Below are positions 18,149 to 29,890 of a stretch of 64,000 nucleotides of DNA, one piece after another. The notes beneath the pieces were generated by a model. It was not told where the DNA came from. It saw only the letters and a program-made list of their open reading frames with translations, and ran no database searches. Each line of letters starts with the position of its first letter. The stretch's first letter is position 1. The position numbers and the translations under genes are program-made. The stretch is taken from NCBI GenBank assembly GCA_002150815.3, contig NDFF03000029.1, positions 372,001-436,000 of the forward strand, read 5' to 3'. Source of the stretch: Grammothele lineata (lineage: Eukaryota; Basidiomycota; Agaricomycetes; Polyporales; Polyporaceae).

Positions 18149-21100
18149 ATGCCCCGCGAGAACAGCTTCACCGACTCTGAGGGGCGCTCCCTCACCCCCG
18201 ACCCCGAGGACGGCTTCGCGTCCTCCCCGGTCTACGACGGGCCCACAGCAGAACGCCTCCCCGAGATTCAGACGACAACGTCCTCCAACGCACAGCCCAC
18301 TCCCGCGCAAGCCCTCGCGAACAAGTACCACCCAAAACGCGGGCCCACGTCCCCGACGTCCCCCTCCACCCATGCCCCGCCCCCGCTGCTCTCGAGCCAG
18401 CGCACGACGTTTGCGACGCCCAAGGACCGCTTCCGCGCGACGGTCCGCAAGGTGATGGCCATGCGCCGCACGTCGTCGCTCATGACCCGGCGCGGGGTCG
18501 GCGCCGAACCTGGGGTAGACCCGCGCCGCGCCTCCGCCTTCCTGAACTACGGGCACATCCGCCAGCAGTGCCTCATCGAGGTCAATGATTACTCGGCGGT
18601 GCGCACGAGCTTTGGGAGGATGACGAACGCGGAGTTTGTTAGGCTCCTGCAGGACCCGAGCGCGAGCCAGAGGGAGCCGTGGGTGAGGGTGAGGTGGATC
18701 AATGTTGGCGGGATCAGTTGGGATGTTATCAGCGCGCTCGCGCTGAAGTATGGTGAGTGTCGTTTTGGATATTTGGTGCACGCGAGTGGGGGGAGAGGGG
18801 GCGGGGGTTCGTCGTGAGGGCGATACCCTGGGGTTCCCTGTGCTTCGACTGTGAATTGGTTCCAGGCGAGGTGCAGGAACGATCGCGCGCGCCCGCGAAT
18901 TTGATGTGGAAGGGGAAGGGCGGTTTTCGCGGACTGCTTCGAGTCGAGCGCAGGTGCCACATGCATTGCCGTAGAACGATAGGCCCCCGCCGTTCGCCGC
19001 CACCGTTTCACGCTCCAGCGGCCCCCCTTAGCACAGAAAGTCCACGTCGTGCACGTCGCGCGCGCCCTTCGAGCGAACATCTCTATCTGCCATAGGTGGT
19101 TTGACGCTGACCATATTGCACCCACCCATCTTCCCTTCCGCGCCGCCCGACCTACCGCAGACCTCCACCCGCTAGCGCTCGAAGACGTCCTGCACCAGCG
19201 CGGGCACGCGCGCTCCAAAGCGGACTACTACCCCCAGCACCTCTTCATCCGCGTGCTCAACCACACCCTCGGCGGGGACGAGGACGCGATCTCGCTCGCG
19301 TCGTCGATCGCGAACCTCCCCCGCTCCGAGTCCCCCACGAACATCGGCGACGACGAGGACGATGACGACGAGGACGACTCGTACGGGCAGTTCGGGAAGA
19401 TGGGGAAGATGGAGGCGAGCGAGGCGGACGACGAGAGGACGATGTACGGGAGCGCGAGCGCGTCCCGGTTCTCGACTATGAACGCCGCCAAGCCCGGCGC
19501 CGGCGCCATCCTCGCGAACAGGGGGTCGAGCGTGCGCAGAAGGTTCGGGGGCAGGGACGTCGAGGCCGAGGCGGGGCCGGCGGTCGAGAAACGGTTCGCG
19601 GGGATGGAGGAGGACGCGAAGGCGCAGAAGAACGCGCGGAATAGGCGCTTGGTGAGGGAGCTGAAGAGGGGGGATCGGGTGAATGTGAAGATTCAGCCGT
19701 TGTGCTTGTTTTTGTTCAAGGATGGGACGGTTATTTCGTTGCATAAGGGTGAGTGCTTGCACGGTTTGTGTTCTGGGAGAGGTGGGCTGAGTTGAGGATG
19801 GACGGGACGCAGATAATACGTTAAACTTCACGACGCCCATCACGGAGCGGTTGAGGCAGCGTGATACGGGTCTCCGCTCGACCGCGGACCCGTCCCTGCT
19901 CGTTCAGTCTCTGCTCGATCTCGGTGCGTCTTCAGATCTTCAGACTTCTCCGTTTCCGGTGTAGAGTGTTGACCACGAATACTGCATGTAGTCGTCGACC
20001 AGGCGCTAGAGGTCGTCGAGGAGTACCAGGGCCGGATCCTCAAGATCGAGCAGGCGGTACTGTTCAAGCCGACGATGAAGACCGTGCGGAGGCGTGAGTC
20101 TTTATCCCTACCCGCCTACCCGGTACGGAACGCCGCGCTCAACTCACCTCTTCCCCTCCCCCCTCCCTCTTGCCCCCCTTCAGTGCATATCCTCCAAGGC
20201 GACCTGATCCTGCACAAACGCACGCTCGAGCCGATCAAGACCGTCATCTACGGCCTGCGCAGGTACGACGTCGACCGCGCGATGGCGCTCCGGGAGACCG
20301 TGGAGGAGCGCAAGAAGGAGGACGGGTACATGAGCCATAAGTCCAAGATATACCTCGTGAGTGTCCTCCGTGGTGTTATATGCGTATGGGCGGGGTGTTG
20401 ATCGGTCCGGGTGTTTTTTTTGGGTTTTGCGCACTTCAATTGGCGCTTCGACGACAATGCCCTCCGGTACTGGTGCTCTTCCAACGCCTCCGGATGCTTT
20501 CTGTCGCGTCTCGACGCTCGCCGCTCTTCGCTCGGACCGACACAACCTTGCTATTATAATCCCACCGCGTCTATGTGCGCGACGTAGGCGGACGTGCACG
20601 ACCATATGGAGTACATCCTCACCAGCCTGGACATGATCGCGGGCATCACGGAGAACTTGATCAATTATACGTTCAACGTACGTCTGTCTCTTTTGTCTTG
20701 CGTGAAGTGGAGGAGGGGAAAGGGGAGCTGATGGTTTGCGGTTTGGTTGTAGATGGCGTCGTATGAGATGAACGAAGTGATGTGAGTGCCTCCCAGCTGG
20801 ACGTTCCATCTCGCGAAAAACGAAGGTACTAACTGGACATGTAGGCGTCGATTCACGCTCGCCACGATCATCTTCCTGCCGTTGACGCTGCTCACGGGTT
20901 ACTTCGTGCGTTTCTCTGCCCATGCTCAGCTCAGCTGTGACATCCGTTGCTGACTGCCTGTCGTCCGACTGTAGGGTATGAACTTCAACCCCATGTGGTC
21001 CGTGAACAACAACAGCGATCTCCTGTGAGCTCCCTTACCGCCATTTCGTCCTCTCCGAGACTGATACGATGTCTGTCTATAGGTTCTGGGAGATCGCGAT

Positions 21101-21294
21101 CCCGCTCATGGCCGTCGTCGTGCCCCTCTTCCTCTGGGGCGACATTAAGCGGGTCAAGCACTACATGGAGAAGCGCATGCGGCGCCACGCGATCAACAAG
21201 GTGCGTCCCGGCGAGTCGTGACTGCGAGGGAGGTGTTCCCTGCTGACGTGCGTTGCGTTGCGTTGCGTTGTGATAGGCATACAAGCGCGCATAA
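18149..21294 (+). CDS. CorA-type magnesium transporter
   Basis: Membrane channel for Mg2+ uptake, plasma-membrane or vacuolar (Alr/Mnr2 type). Eleven exons: 18149-18752, 19161-19748, 19813-19923, 19992-20093, 20184-20356, 20588-20677, 20753-20781, 20845-20905, 20975-21024, 21083-21200, 21277-21294. They total 1944 bases, 647 residues. The long N-terminal cytoplasmic part has a Ser/Pro-rich start, the family motif LHPLALEDVLHQRG split by intron 1, and an acidic GDDEDDDDEDD insertion. Two C-terminal membrane helices (FTLATIIFLPLTLLTGYF and the segment after NNNSDLLFW) flank the diagnostic GMN signature at residues 587-589, itself at the start of exon 9. The last exon has only six codons. Intron 1 is 408 bases and intron 5 is 231, unusually long here. 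Confidence 0.93.
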
Positions 21295-22062
21295 ACGTCA
21301 ACGTTCTGCGTCCTACGTCTTTTTGTTGTACATTCACGAAGTTGTCACGCACCTTCATGACACGGACCACCCCATCGCCCCTACGTTCGCTAAAATTTTC
21401 GGTCTTGCCGGCACGCAGCCCACCTCACTAACTAACCTATTCGGCTTCTGCCCTCGGAACTTGTTCCCTCGATCTTCCCGCGTGTGATCTTTGGAATCTG
21501 TGCGCATATACCGACCGCGGACCTGCGCGCTCGTTTGTTTGTTCTTTCCTTGCTTGCATAGGTCGATCTTCAACCCCCAATAGGTCGCACAGAATCAGTC
21601 GTTGGATCTAGACCAATCTCACCCATCTCCACTGATATTACACGCCCCCATCCGAGCATCCATCCCCCTATCATCGTTTTATGTGCTCTCACCTTGCTAT
21701 CCCTTGTACACTATACACCTACACTCAACAAGATAACATCCCCGGGAACGATGCTTGGCTACGCACACACGGGCCCCTGAACATCCAGCCGTACAGGTCT
21801 GACCCACACCCTCGCTCCGAGTCTTCGCTCTCTCACTGTCGTTTCTCTATACATGTACGTAGATCTATCTGGAGCGCATACATAGTCGTAGTATCTTTGT
21901 TCATTGGCAATCTATTCGAGAGGGACGTTGCTCGTGGAACAAGGTCACTGACGTCATGGGTCGGTAGGACGTCCGCGGGTGATGAGACACACCCCTAAAG
22001 CGAGGCCGCAGTGTGAGATTGTAAGTCAGATATTCACGAACTTAACTTATTACTCGAGGCCC
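21295..22062. other. Intergenic, no gene seen
   Basis: 3' flank of the CorA gene up to the transposon-like element. Nothing else is recognised. Confidence 0.45.
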
Positions 22063-23356
22063 TGTCGGAAAAAGCCTGGGAACCTCATAAGCGCATATGA
22101 GGCCAAAAAAGGCCAAAAGACAGCCGCTCACTTATGAGCGGCAAGAAATCTTATAAGGCATTCATGGGGCTCTCACGAATAGCCTATGAGCGCATTGTAA
22201 TTGCGCTTATTGCCGTCTTTTGATGCCCTTATCGTCACCTTACAGGGTCATTACAGTAGCATACCAGTGCTTTTCGTAGCGGTTGCGCAGGCAATTTAGC
22301 GTCCATTATCGTCGAATCAAGAGCATAAATTTCAACGGAGGGGTACATTGTGTGAACATACAGGCATACGGGTATAAGGAGATAGAGTAGGGGGTATGCA
22401 AGGGTACAAGATGATCGTGTATAGCGTAACGAGGACCTACCAGACGGAACGTACCTATAGCCCACATTACCCTGAGAGAACCGAGGAATGTAAGACTGAT
22501 AGGTGATAGAGGGTAGGTACAGTGGCTGTATACGAGCGAGTAAGACGGACAGGCGTGTAAAGGAGAACTCACATTCTACTAAATCTGTCCAGCTCACCAG
22601 AAAAGGCGGTCACTGGAGGGGGGACGAAGAAAGGTATCATAATGTATCATCTTGACTCTACAAATGGACAAGATATGATCAGTTCCGGCCGTATGCATCT
22701 GCGCAAGGGAACCATACCAGCGCCGTCAGCCCGCCCAACACTGGGAGCAGCGCGAAGGGTACGAAGGGAGAGAACACTGAAAACCTTTAAAGGCGGCAAC
22801 AGCATTGGAGCTCATGACCCGTGAAGTGAATCAATAACTCACGCAAAGACAAATCAGTACCGCTGTACATAGGCTCCTATTGCCCCATGCGTCGTCGAGT
22901 GATGTGGACCTGGGCTACTAGGGGTCGAGACGAGAGCGAGAAAAGCCAAGAGAGAAGAGTAGAAAGAGGCGAGAGGCGAGAGGCGAAAGGTGCATGGAAA
23001 GAGGTGAGCAAAGAGAGGTGAGGGGGAGGAGAAGTACGGGAAGAGTCCAAGGCAGATGGGAGTACGCAGACAAGTTCAACTTCGAAGTTCGAACCGGTCT
23101 GAACGCGCCACTGTGCCGCTAGGCGCTAGATGACTAACCCGTGAGTCGCTCATGATCTGAATCGGCTCCTCACAGGGCACTCATAACGGAATCGAGCCAG
23201 AGAAGCGCCTCATGAGCCTGTCGGTACTCATTAGGCACTGACAAGCGTGATGGCTTCGTTATAAGCGACTCATAAGGGTGCATAAGGCTCTCAAAAGCGC
23301 TCAATAAGAAGCTGATAACTGAAGCGGCTTATAAGGCCGGTTTACTTTTTCCGACA
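22063..23356. mobile_element. Non-autonomous DNA-transposon-like element with 12-bp terminal inverted repeats
   Basis: TGTCGGAAAAAG at 22063-22074 is repeated as its exact reverse complement at 23345-23356, enclosing 1294 bases. The first 200 and last 250 bases are packed with short variants of CTTATAAG/CTCATAAG/CTTATGAG in both orientations, i.e. subterminal repeats of the kind transposases bind. The interior has a purine-rich stretch (about 22920-23040) but no coding frame with a recognisable domain, so a transposase would have to come from elsewhere. I could not find a clear target-site duplication in the flanks, so the superfamily is undetermined. Confidence 0.6.
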
Positions 23357-23454
23357 CCTTGAAAGGATCCCCTTTTCGCGTTTTCCTAGCATCCCTCCTA
23401 GTCTCCCCTAGGCAGACCAATTCCGCGCACTACTGAGGGAGGGGATGACGTGCG

Positions 23455-23461
23455 CTATATA
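23455..23461 (+). promoter_or_regulatory. TATA-like box
   Basis: TATATAC-type sequence in GCGCTATATACATCC, about 90 bases before the ATG at 23546. Confidence 0.45.
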
Positions 23462-23545
23462 CATCCCTCCCCAACCCGCCCCCATCGACGAGTTATTTAC
23501 CCACGCTTTCTTACTACCACCCTTCGTGAGCTGTTTTTTTCCATC

Positions 23546-24123
23546 ATGGACCCAGCTTATCTGAACAAGAGTGAGTGGCGTCCGTCGTTCCTTACCAACG
23601 CCGAGCACATTGCCCTCGGATTCCTGGGCGAAAGTGAGCCCCTTCGTCATTACACACGACCATATCTCGCTCATTATTGCCCATCTACCTTGTAGGCGTT
23701 GCTCCGGGTGTCAAAAGTATCGTCGAAAAGGTGAAGGCCGACCCCGATCGCCTAGGCTGTCAGTCTCTCCATCTTCTTTTTTGCGCGTTTCGCTTCCCAC
23801 TCACTCCTACCTCCTTCCGTTTTCAGCCGTGACCTGCTTCATGATCGACTGTACCAGGCGCAAATACCCGGTCCAAGCTCCGCTACTTAGCCGCCCGCCT
23901 CTTCTACCTCTCCCGCCCTCAGAGATGCCGAGACCCTCTAGAGGCGGAGCTCAGCAACGACTCGGACGCCCGCACCGTCGTCGCTCCCGGCCTGATCTCC
24001 AACCGTCCGCAGCGCAGCGCAGTTACGTGGGATAAGTTTAGGATCCTCACAAAGCTTAAGCGAAGTCCCTTCCGGCGACTTACTGGCGACTTGCGCCTTA
24101 TACCGAGCCATGATGCGCACTAG
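23546..24123 (+). CDS. Small hypothetical gene, weak model
   Basis: An ATG (MDPAYLNKSEWRP) follows a TATA-like box at promoter distance. A first exon of about 88 bases ends at a good donor (GTGAGC), and a 58-base intron joins it in frame to VAPGVKSIVEKVKADPDRLG. After a second possible intron (about 23761-23826) two readings compete: a continuous frame ending near 24035, or one more splice into a frame ending at 24121-24123. No domain is recognised in either, and no start-to-stop model is compelling. It could be a remnant of a larger gene. Its left edge lies just outside the transposon-like element. Confidence 0.3.
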
Positions 24124-24810
24124 TACGTCTTGAGTACGTCGGTTCCGGTTGCCAACCATATCATCTTATACACGGCAAAGTTGGCGATTGGGGCCCCGCC
24201 GGGGGCGCGCCCGACGTGCCCGGCCAGAGCAGGTTATCTCCGCTACGTCAAAAGTGTAATTGGCGTCGGTACGCTTGAGCGGCGTACGTTACATACGGCG
24301 TTTGCGTGTTGAGCGTTGATGGGAGGCGGAGCCGAATGCGCTGCGATCTGAAGCTTTGCATGAAGCTTCCAGCTCGAGGTGCGGTCGGGCCTCGGAGCGT
24401 CGGATTCGGGTGATGTGCCCTATAGCATCAGCCAGGATCGGCTCTTTGAGTCGACGTGCAGAGCTCACGTTCGTGATGGGCTTGGTTATTGCGTGTAGAC
24501 GGCATTCGGAGAGGAAAGCACGAGTGGGAGGATGGGACGATTTGGATGAAGATCGTTCTAGTTCTACATTCGATCGTGACCTCGACAAAGAGTACAGAGA
24601 GATACAGAAAGATTGGTACCACAGGCCGCCGGCATACCAACCGTATATACACCATCCATGAGAGCGACACAACAGATCATACGAGGCAACAGGGTAGGGT
24701 CACGCGCAGAGCCAGTCCGGGCTGAGAGACATCGTATGGGAAAGGAGAGGGAGGGGAAGAACCACAGGTAGAACAAGTGAAGGCCGGTGGGCGAGTGCGG
24801 AGCACCGTGT
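24124..24810. other. Intergenic, no gene seen
   Basis: 3' flank of the P450 gene. Open frames on both strands are short and show no domain. Confidence 0.45.
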
Positions 24811-27392
24811 TCAGCACCCGAAGCGCCAATCTTGCTCCTGGATGTACGGCTTCTCGAGCGGCTCGAACACCAGCGTACCCTTTGGCGGTTGAGTCACCTA
24901 CGAGCACGAGTCCCGACGTGAGTATGGGCGCGGGACAGAGGTGTGGCGGACGGGAGCGCATGTGAACAAGAGAGAAGGTAACGCACCGTGTTGAGCGGAT
25001 CCGCGATCTCGAAGCGACCCTCAAGGAGCGTGGGTGTCGCGCGCGCGATGAGCGAGAGCACGATCAGTTTGATTTCTGCAGACGTATCAGAACAGGATTC
25101 CATTGAAAAGAGGCGGCGGGTACGCATCCCACTGACCGTTGATAGCGAGCACGCGCCCCGGGCACGCGAACCTTCCCAATCCAAAGACGATATGCGCCGG
25201 CCCAGTCATGACCGCCTCCTTACCCGCCTCGGCCCACCTGAACCCGTCGAACGCGCGCGGGTCGTCCCCGAACACATCCGGATTCTCGTGCACCGTCGTC
25301 GAGAGCGCGGTGACGAGGCTGCCTTTGGGGATCACGACGTCCCCGAGGGGCGCGTCGCACGTCGCGTAGCGCATCGTGGAGATCGTGTCGCCCTTGAGGC
25401 GCATCACCTCGCGCACGAAGGAGTCGAGCAGGCGTGCGTGGCGCAGGGACTGCGCGGTGAGCCGGAGGGAGCCGTCGGAGGGGTCTTCTTCGAGGATTTG
25501 GGACAGCTCGGCGCGGAGGGGCTCGAGGTACTCGGGCCGCGTCGCGAGCTGGCAGAGGACCCATTGCGAGACGACGGTGCTGCAGGAGCGCGGGTGTTAG
25601 CACATGCCGGAGAATGCCTGCCAAGCCGAGGCCCGAAGGCGCTACGCACGTCGTGTGCACCGCTGCGAAGATCAAGCTGTCAAAGGGAAGGCGAAGAAGC
25701 GCACGTCAGTGGCGTGCGCTACAGACCGCGGAGCCCGTGGAAGAAGGGGGTATTCACCAAAGGAGAAGGACGGCAATGTACAGCCGCCTGGGAGCACTAA
25801 TGCGTTTGCCGTCCGCGCGGCGGTATGTCTTCGCGATGAGAAAGAGAACGTTTCGCGGCTGCTAGGCGAGGGGCGCATGCGGGCATGTCACAGTATAGTT
25901 AGCGTTCTGTAGGCACACCACCCTAGAGGAGGGGAAGAATGGGGTAAACGGGTGCATTACCTCGTCCTCGGGCTTCAGCTTGCGTCCTTCGCGGTCGGCG
26001 GCGGCAAGGGCCTCTTCGTAACGGTCGAGGTCGTGCCAGACGCGCGGGCCGTAGGTGCGGAGAAAGCCGAACGGGATCTTGACAAGCATCACTTTGATCC
26101 TGTGAAGGGAGGGGGAAGAGGAGTAAGCAGTTGAAGCTAGAAGCTTATACACTTCACTACGAGCCCCTCAGCAAGTCACCAGGGGCCGAGGACGAGTCCG
26201 GCCACCATGGCCAGAGCCGGGTCTCGGGGTCCACCGAGGCGGCAAAGCGGGAGAAGAGCATGTGCCAGAAGGAGAGGAAGGCACAGAAGGCAGTACGTAC
26301 CATGTGTACATTATCCACAGGATGGGAATGTATCTGCCAATGATCGAGAAGTTCTGGTACTGTCCCGTGAGCTCGGCCATGCAGTTCGAGACGTCTTCGA
26401 TAATCTCGAGGTTGCGCTCAGTGACATAATCCTGCCGAGAAGAAGGTGCTACCGTTAGCCGCACTACCTCCTCGTGAGCAGCAGTTAGACTGTGCCAAGA
26501 CTTGACAGCGTGACGCCGTGCAGCGAGAGAAAGGACTCATAGAGACCGAAGGAAAAGGGAACGCGACTTACCTGACCGAGGAGGAGGATGAGCGTTGTCT
26601 CAGCGATCGTGTTGTGGTAGTGGTTAAAGCAGCTTGGATGGTTGCCACTCTTGGCCCCCTCGGCGGCCAAGCTGACAAACTCCTTCGTGTCGCGCTGAAA
26701 GAGAGGCCAGACTGTCGCAAGCGCTCACGTCAGTCGGCGCATTTATAGACTGATGAACATTTGAGGGCTCACTTCTGTCGACGATTTCATCAATACGATC
26801 CACGATGCCGTCCCGTACAAAGTCCTGCAGGTCCCGAAAGAGGGTACCGCCCGTGAGGGCCATAATCGGTTGAAGATTCATGATCTGGACCCGGGCACTT
26901 TTTTGAGTGCCGAAAGTCTGGCGAGCGTGTACGGCAAGGAAGATGCTTACCGCCGCCGAGCCCCGCTCGAAGCTGAAGAGCCGGTCACAGGTGAGAACGT
27001 AGCGCGCGTACTCATGGTTCACGATGTATTCGAGCTGTATGTGCCAAGATGAGGGGAGGTAGAAGCACGGAGCGGTAATGAAATGCTTACATTACCCTTG
27101 CGCCGTACGCCAATGACTGGGCCGTGAGTGGCAAGGGCTTCCCCATATGCCTCCCGTGGTCTGGAGAAAATATCCTCGAGCTGAAGTATAAGCGTCAGCA
27201 ATGTCCCTCCACAGCGTTGTGGCAGAATATACCGGGATCTCGACGATGGGGGGAAGACGCTCTTTCGGAATCTGCGTCGCTGTCAGTATAAGACAATCAA
27301 CAAGTAGAGATAGGACTGACTGTAGGGCTCCTCTTGTACCATCCGTAGAAAGCGATAGCAAGGGGAATGGTGAGCAAGTACGGGTTCTCCAT
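24811..27392 (-). CDS. Cytochrome P450 monooxygenase
   Basis: Haem-thiolate oxygenase, ER-anchored. Thirteen exons: 27392-27321, 27271-27233, 27180-27091, 27034-26951, 26884-26773, 26711-26572, 26431-26301, 26099-25961, 25861-25782, 25676-25650, 25579-25137, 25075-24987, 24897-24811. They give 1533 bases, 510 residues. An N-terminal hydrophobic anchor (MENPYLLTIPLAIAFYGWY) leads to a Pro-rich hinge. The I-helix reads FAAVHTTT rather than the textbook AGxDTT, as in several agaricomycete P450 families. EVMR is the ExxR motif, and FGLGRFACPG holds the haem cysteine at about residue 443. The end is EKPYIQEQDWRFG. Exon 10 has only 27 bases. The junction between exons 7 and 8 (a 201-base intron) is the least certain. 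The substrate cannot be inferred and no biosynthetic cluster is evident nearby. A TATA-like ATAAATA sequence lies about 40 bases upstream of the ATG. Confidence 0.88.
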
Positions 27393-29890
27393 GTCGGGGA
27401 GTAGTGTGGGGCGGCAAGTCGTCCATGCGTGCTATTTATCTTTTTCATGTGAAGCGCAGACGGTGAACGTCGGCTGCAGGAAATGTCAGAGCGCGTGAGG
27501 AGGGGGACCCATAAATGGCTCCGCGAAGGCCCATGTCTGCCGGAGACTGCATCGATGGCCCACCAGGCGGAGATGGACGGAGATGGATGCAGAGTAGAGC
27601 ACCCTGGAAATGCGACAAAAGGTGCCATGTTCTGATGAGAGGAGAAGACGAAGGATTCGGCTAAGCGAGGGGGGGGAATTCACGGTCGTCTGCCCGGGCG
27701 GCGAAATGGCCCAAATCATGGACCTGCCATGAGCGTCGCAACAGCGAAGAGAGCTATATGGGAGTTTTTCGGTAAGCGTTCTTCGAGCTTCTGACCGGAG
27801 GAGCGGGAGATATATGGCTCGCCTTGTCCTCATTCTTTTCACTTTCGTTTTGCCAAAGTTTGCGGTGTCTGTTAGTGGAGCCCGGATGGCAAATGACCCG
27901 TTATGGTCGCTTAGCGGACATGTTTTGACAATAACCTAAGACCACACGGCGTTGTGTCTCAGCGTGCTTCAGCGCCTGGAAGATAGGCTGACGGCAGGGT
28001 TCTGCTGGCTCCAGGGAAAGTCGGGGACATCGGTTGCGAGTTACCGGCCAATTGGACGGAGCAGCAAAAGCGATGGTAACGGACCGAAGGCAACCTTCGA
28101 ACAAGCGCGCTCAAACGCCCGGGTGGCATTGGCACCGCTTTTGACGCGTGGGAGCACTAATTTGGGGCTCCGACAGGATCGGTCTGCAAGGCATCCCAGC
28201 CGCCGGGATCTTTCCCCACACCATCCTCAGGACTCTGCTTCTCCCAATACAGCGACAAGCTCTCTTCCCACCCAGCTTAAACGTGTAACTGACATCTAGT
28301 CAATTAAACTTGGTTGACTCCACTCACCACGAGATGTCAGTACGTGAAGCCTAGCGACGCTGAAGACGGCCAATCGCTCACGAAAGAGCCCTTGCCAGTG
28401 ATGTTTGTAACGCGGCCTCTACTACGGCTCACTACGGCTAGAATAGCAGTCTTAGATTCAGCCCGTCGCTTGCTGTCTATTTCTCCGCCGATTCACATGG
28501 CAAGTCGCATGACAAAGAGAATTCTCTATCTTCTATCACGCTTGCACCGCATGTACAACGTCTGGCCGACGCCACCCAGGATCCTGGGCTACCCTCACGG
28601 CAAATCTCCCCTCGATGCGGGGTGGGGTACTCAGTCTTCCTGACACTGCAGTCATCATACAGTACGATCCAAGACGAAGCAGCCCCCACTCCAGGTCCCC
28701 AGCTCGTGAGACATAGCATCCGGATGATTTGGCGATTGCCCGCAGATGGAGTGGCTGCGGCTTCTCGGGTTCTCTGAAGATTGCTCATGCAGCACAGGGG
28801 CGCTTCTCCAATCCCCGGCATTGCGCTGCAATGTCCTGCCTATGCGAGTTCCTCCGGCAAACCAACTTTTTGGCGATCGATAACACCTGGGAGAAAGTGC
28901 GTCTGCCGGTCTCCTCCCACTGGCTCGCCATCAAGAGGTATGTCGCAAATAATACGTACCTCGTAGCTAACTCCGATTGCGTAAAAGAACGTGAAAATCT
29001 CTAGAGCCCGTGTATAATCAGCCAGCGTTGAATGCCATCGGCACTCGCTTCGAGCCGCTCGCGATCTGTCCCCTATCACGCCTCGTCCCTTCCCAAGATT
29101 GAATGTTCCCCGGATTCGCTGAATACACACCACCGTGAGACGGCACCCCCACTGCCCTACGCGCGTCCTTCTCCTGGTGTAGCGTGCCCATCATAACTGG
29201 GCGTTCAGTAACACCACTACAGCGCTAGTAGCAGGCAATGTGAGCGGCAGATCCCCGCTTCTGCTCACCTCTGCTGCTGCATAAGAACCCATCAGAGGCC
29301 TAGACTTTCCACCGCAGGTGCCTTCGTACGTGTAAAGTTTGCATCGATAATGGGCGAAGACGCGCTATTGGCGCTTGGATTGCAGCCTTCTAGCATCTGG
29401 AATATCCGGCTGTATGTCTTCGGCGGTTCTAGGACGATTTGCAAGCGTGAATTTGTAGTGGGCTGGGCGACTTGAGATCAGAGCAGGGCTGGGGAGCTGC
29501 GGCGGGCCACGGAATTTGGATATCGCTGGCTTGGACGAGTGTAGCTTGTTACGTTTGTGGTCGCCTATTCTGCCTGAGGTCGAGTATTTGCGCGATCATC
29601 TTGCTGTTGAGTGATTTTGATGCACGCTGGAGCACGATCAGCGCACAATGTGGGTAGCTATAGCTTGCTCTGCAGAGTAGTGATGGTACATTTCCGGGGG
29701 TACAACAACGAGACGGGAAAAGAAACAGATATCCAAATCGAGAGAGAAATCCCAGATATTCCACATATGAACGCACCTCAAGCTCCGATTTCCTAATTCC
29801 AACCGTTCGTAGCGCTAGCGCAGCCCGCCTTGCAATTCCTTCAAGCGTACATTTGCGTTCCTCAGCGCGCCTCGCCCTCGCGCCCTTCTC
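27393..29890. other. Gene-poor gap of 2.5 kb
   Basis: Apart from the P450 promoter (TATA-like sequence near 27430, minus strand) and the 3' flank of the RNA polymerase gene, I see no exon chain, no domain and no repeat with clear ends. Base composition is more even than in the flanking genes, which suggests non-coding or decayed sequence. Confidence 0.45.

Noticed and set aside
26103..26300. An extra small P450 exon inside the 201-base intron (frame with RFAASVDPETRLW)
   Set aside because: The stretch SRFAASVDPETRLWPWW could be coding, but no acceptor/donor pair keeps the frame; direct joining of exons 7 and 8 does. Left as the weakest junction.
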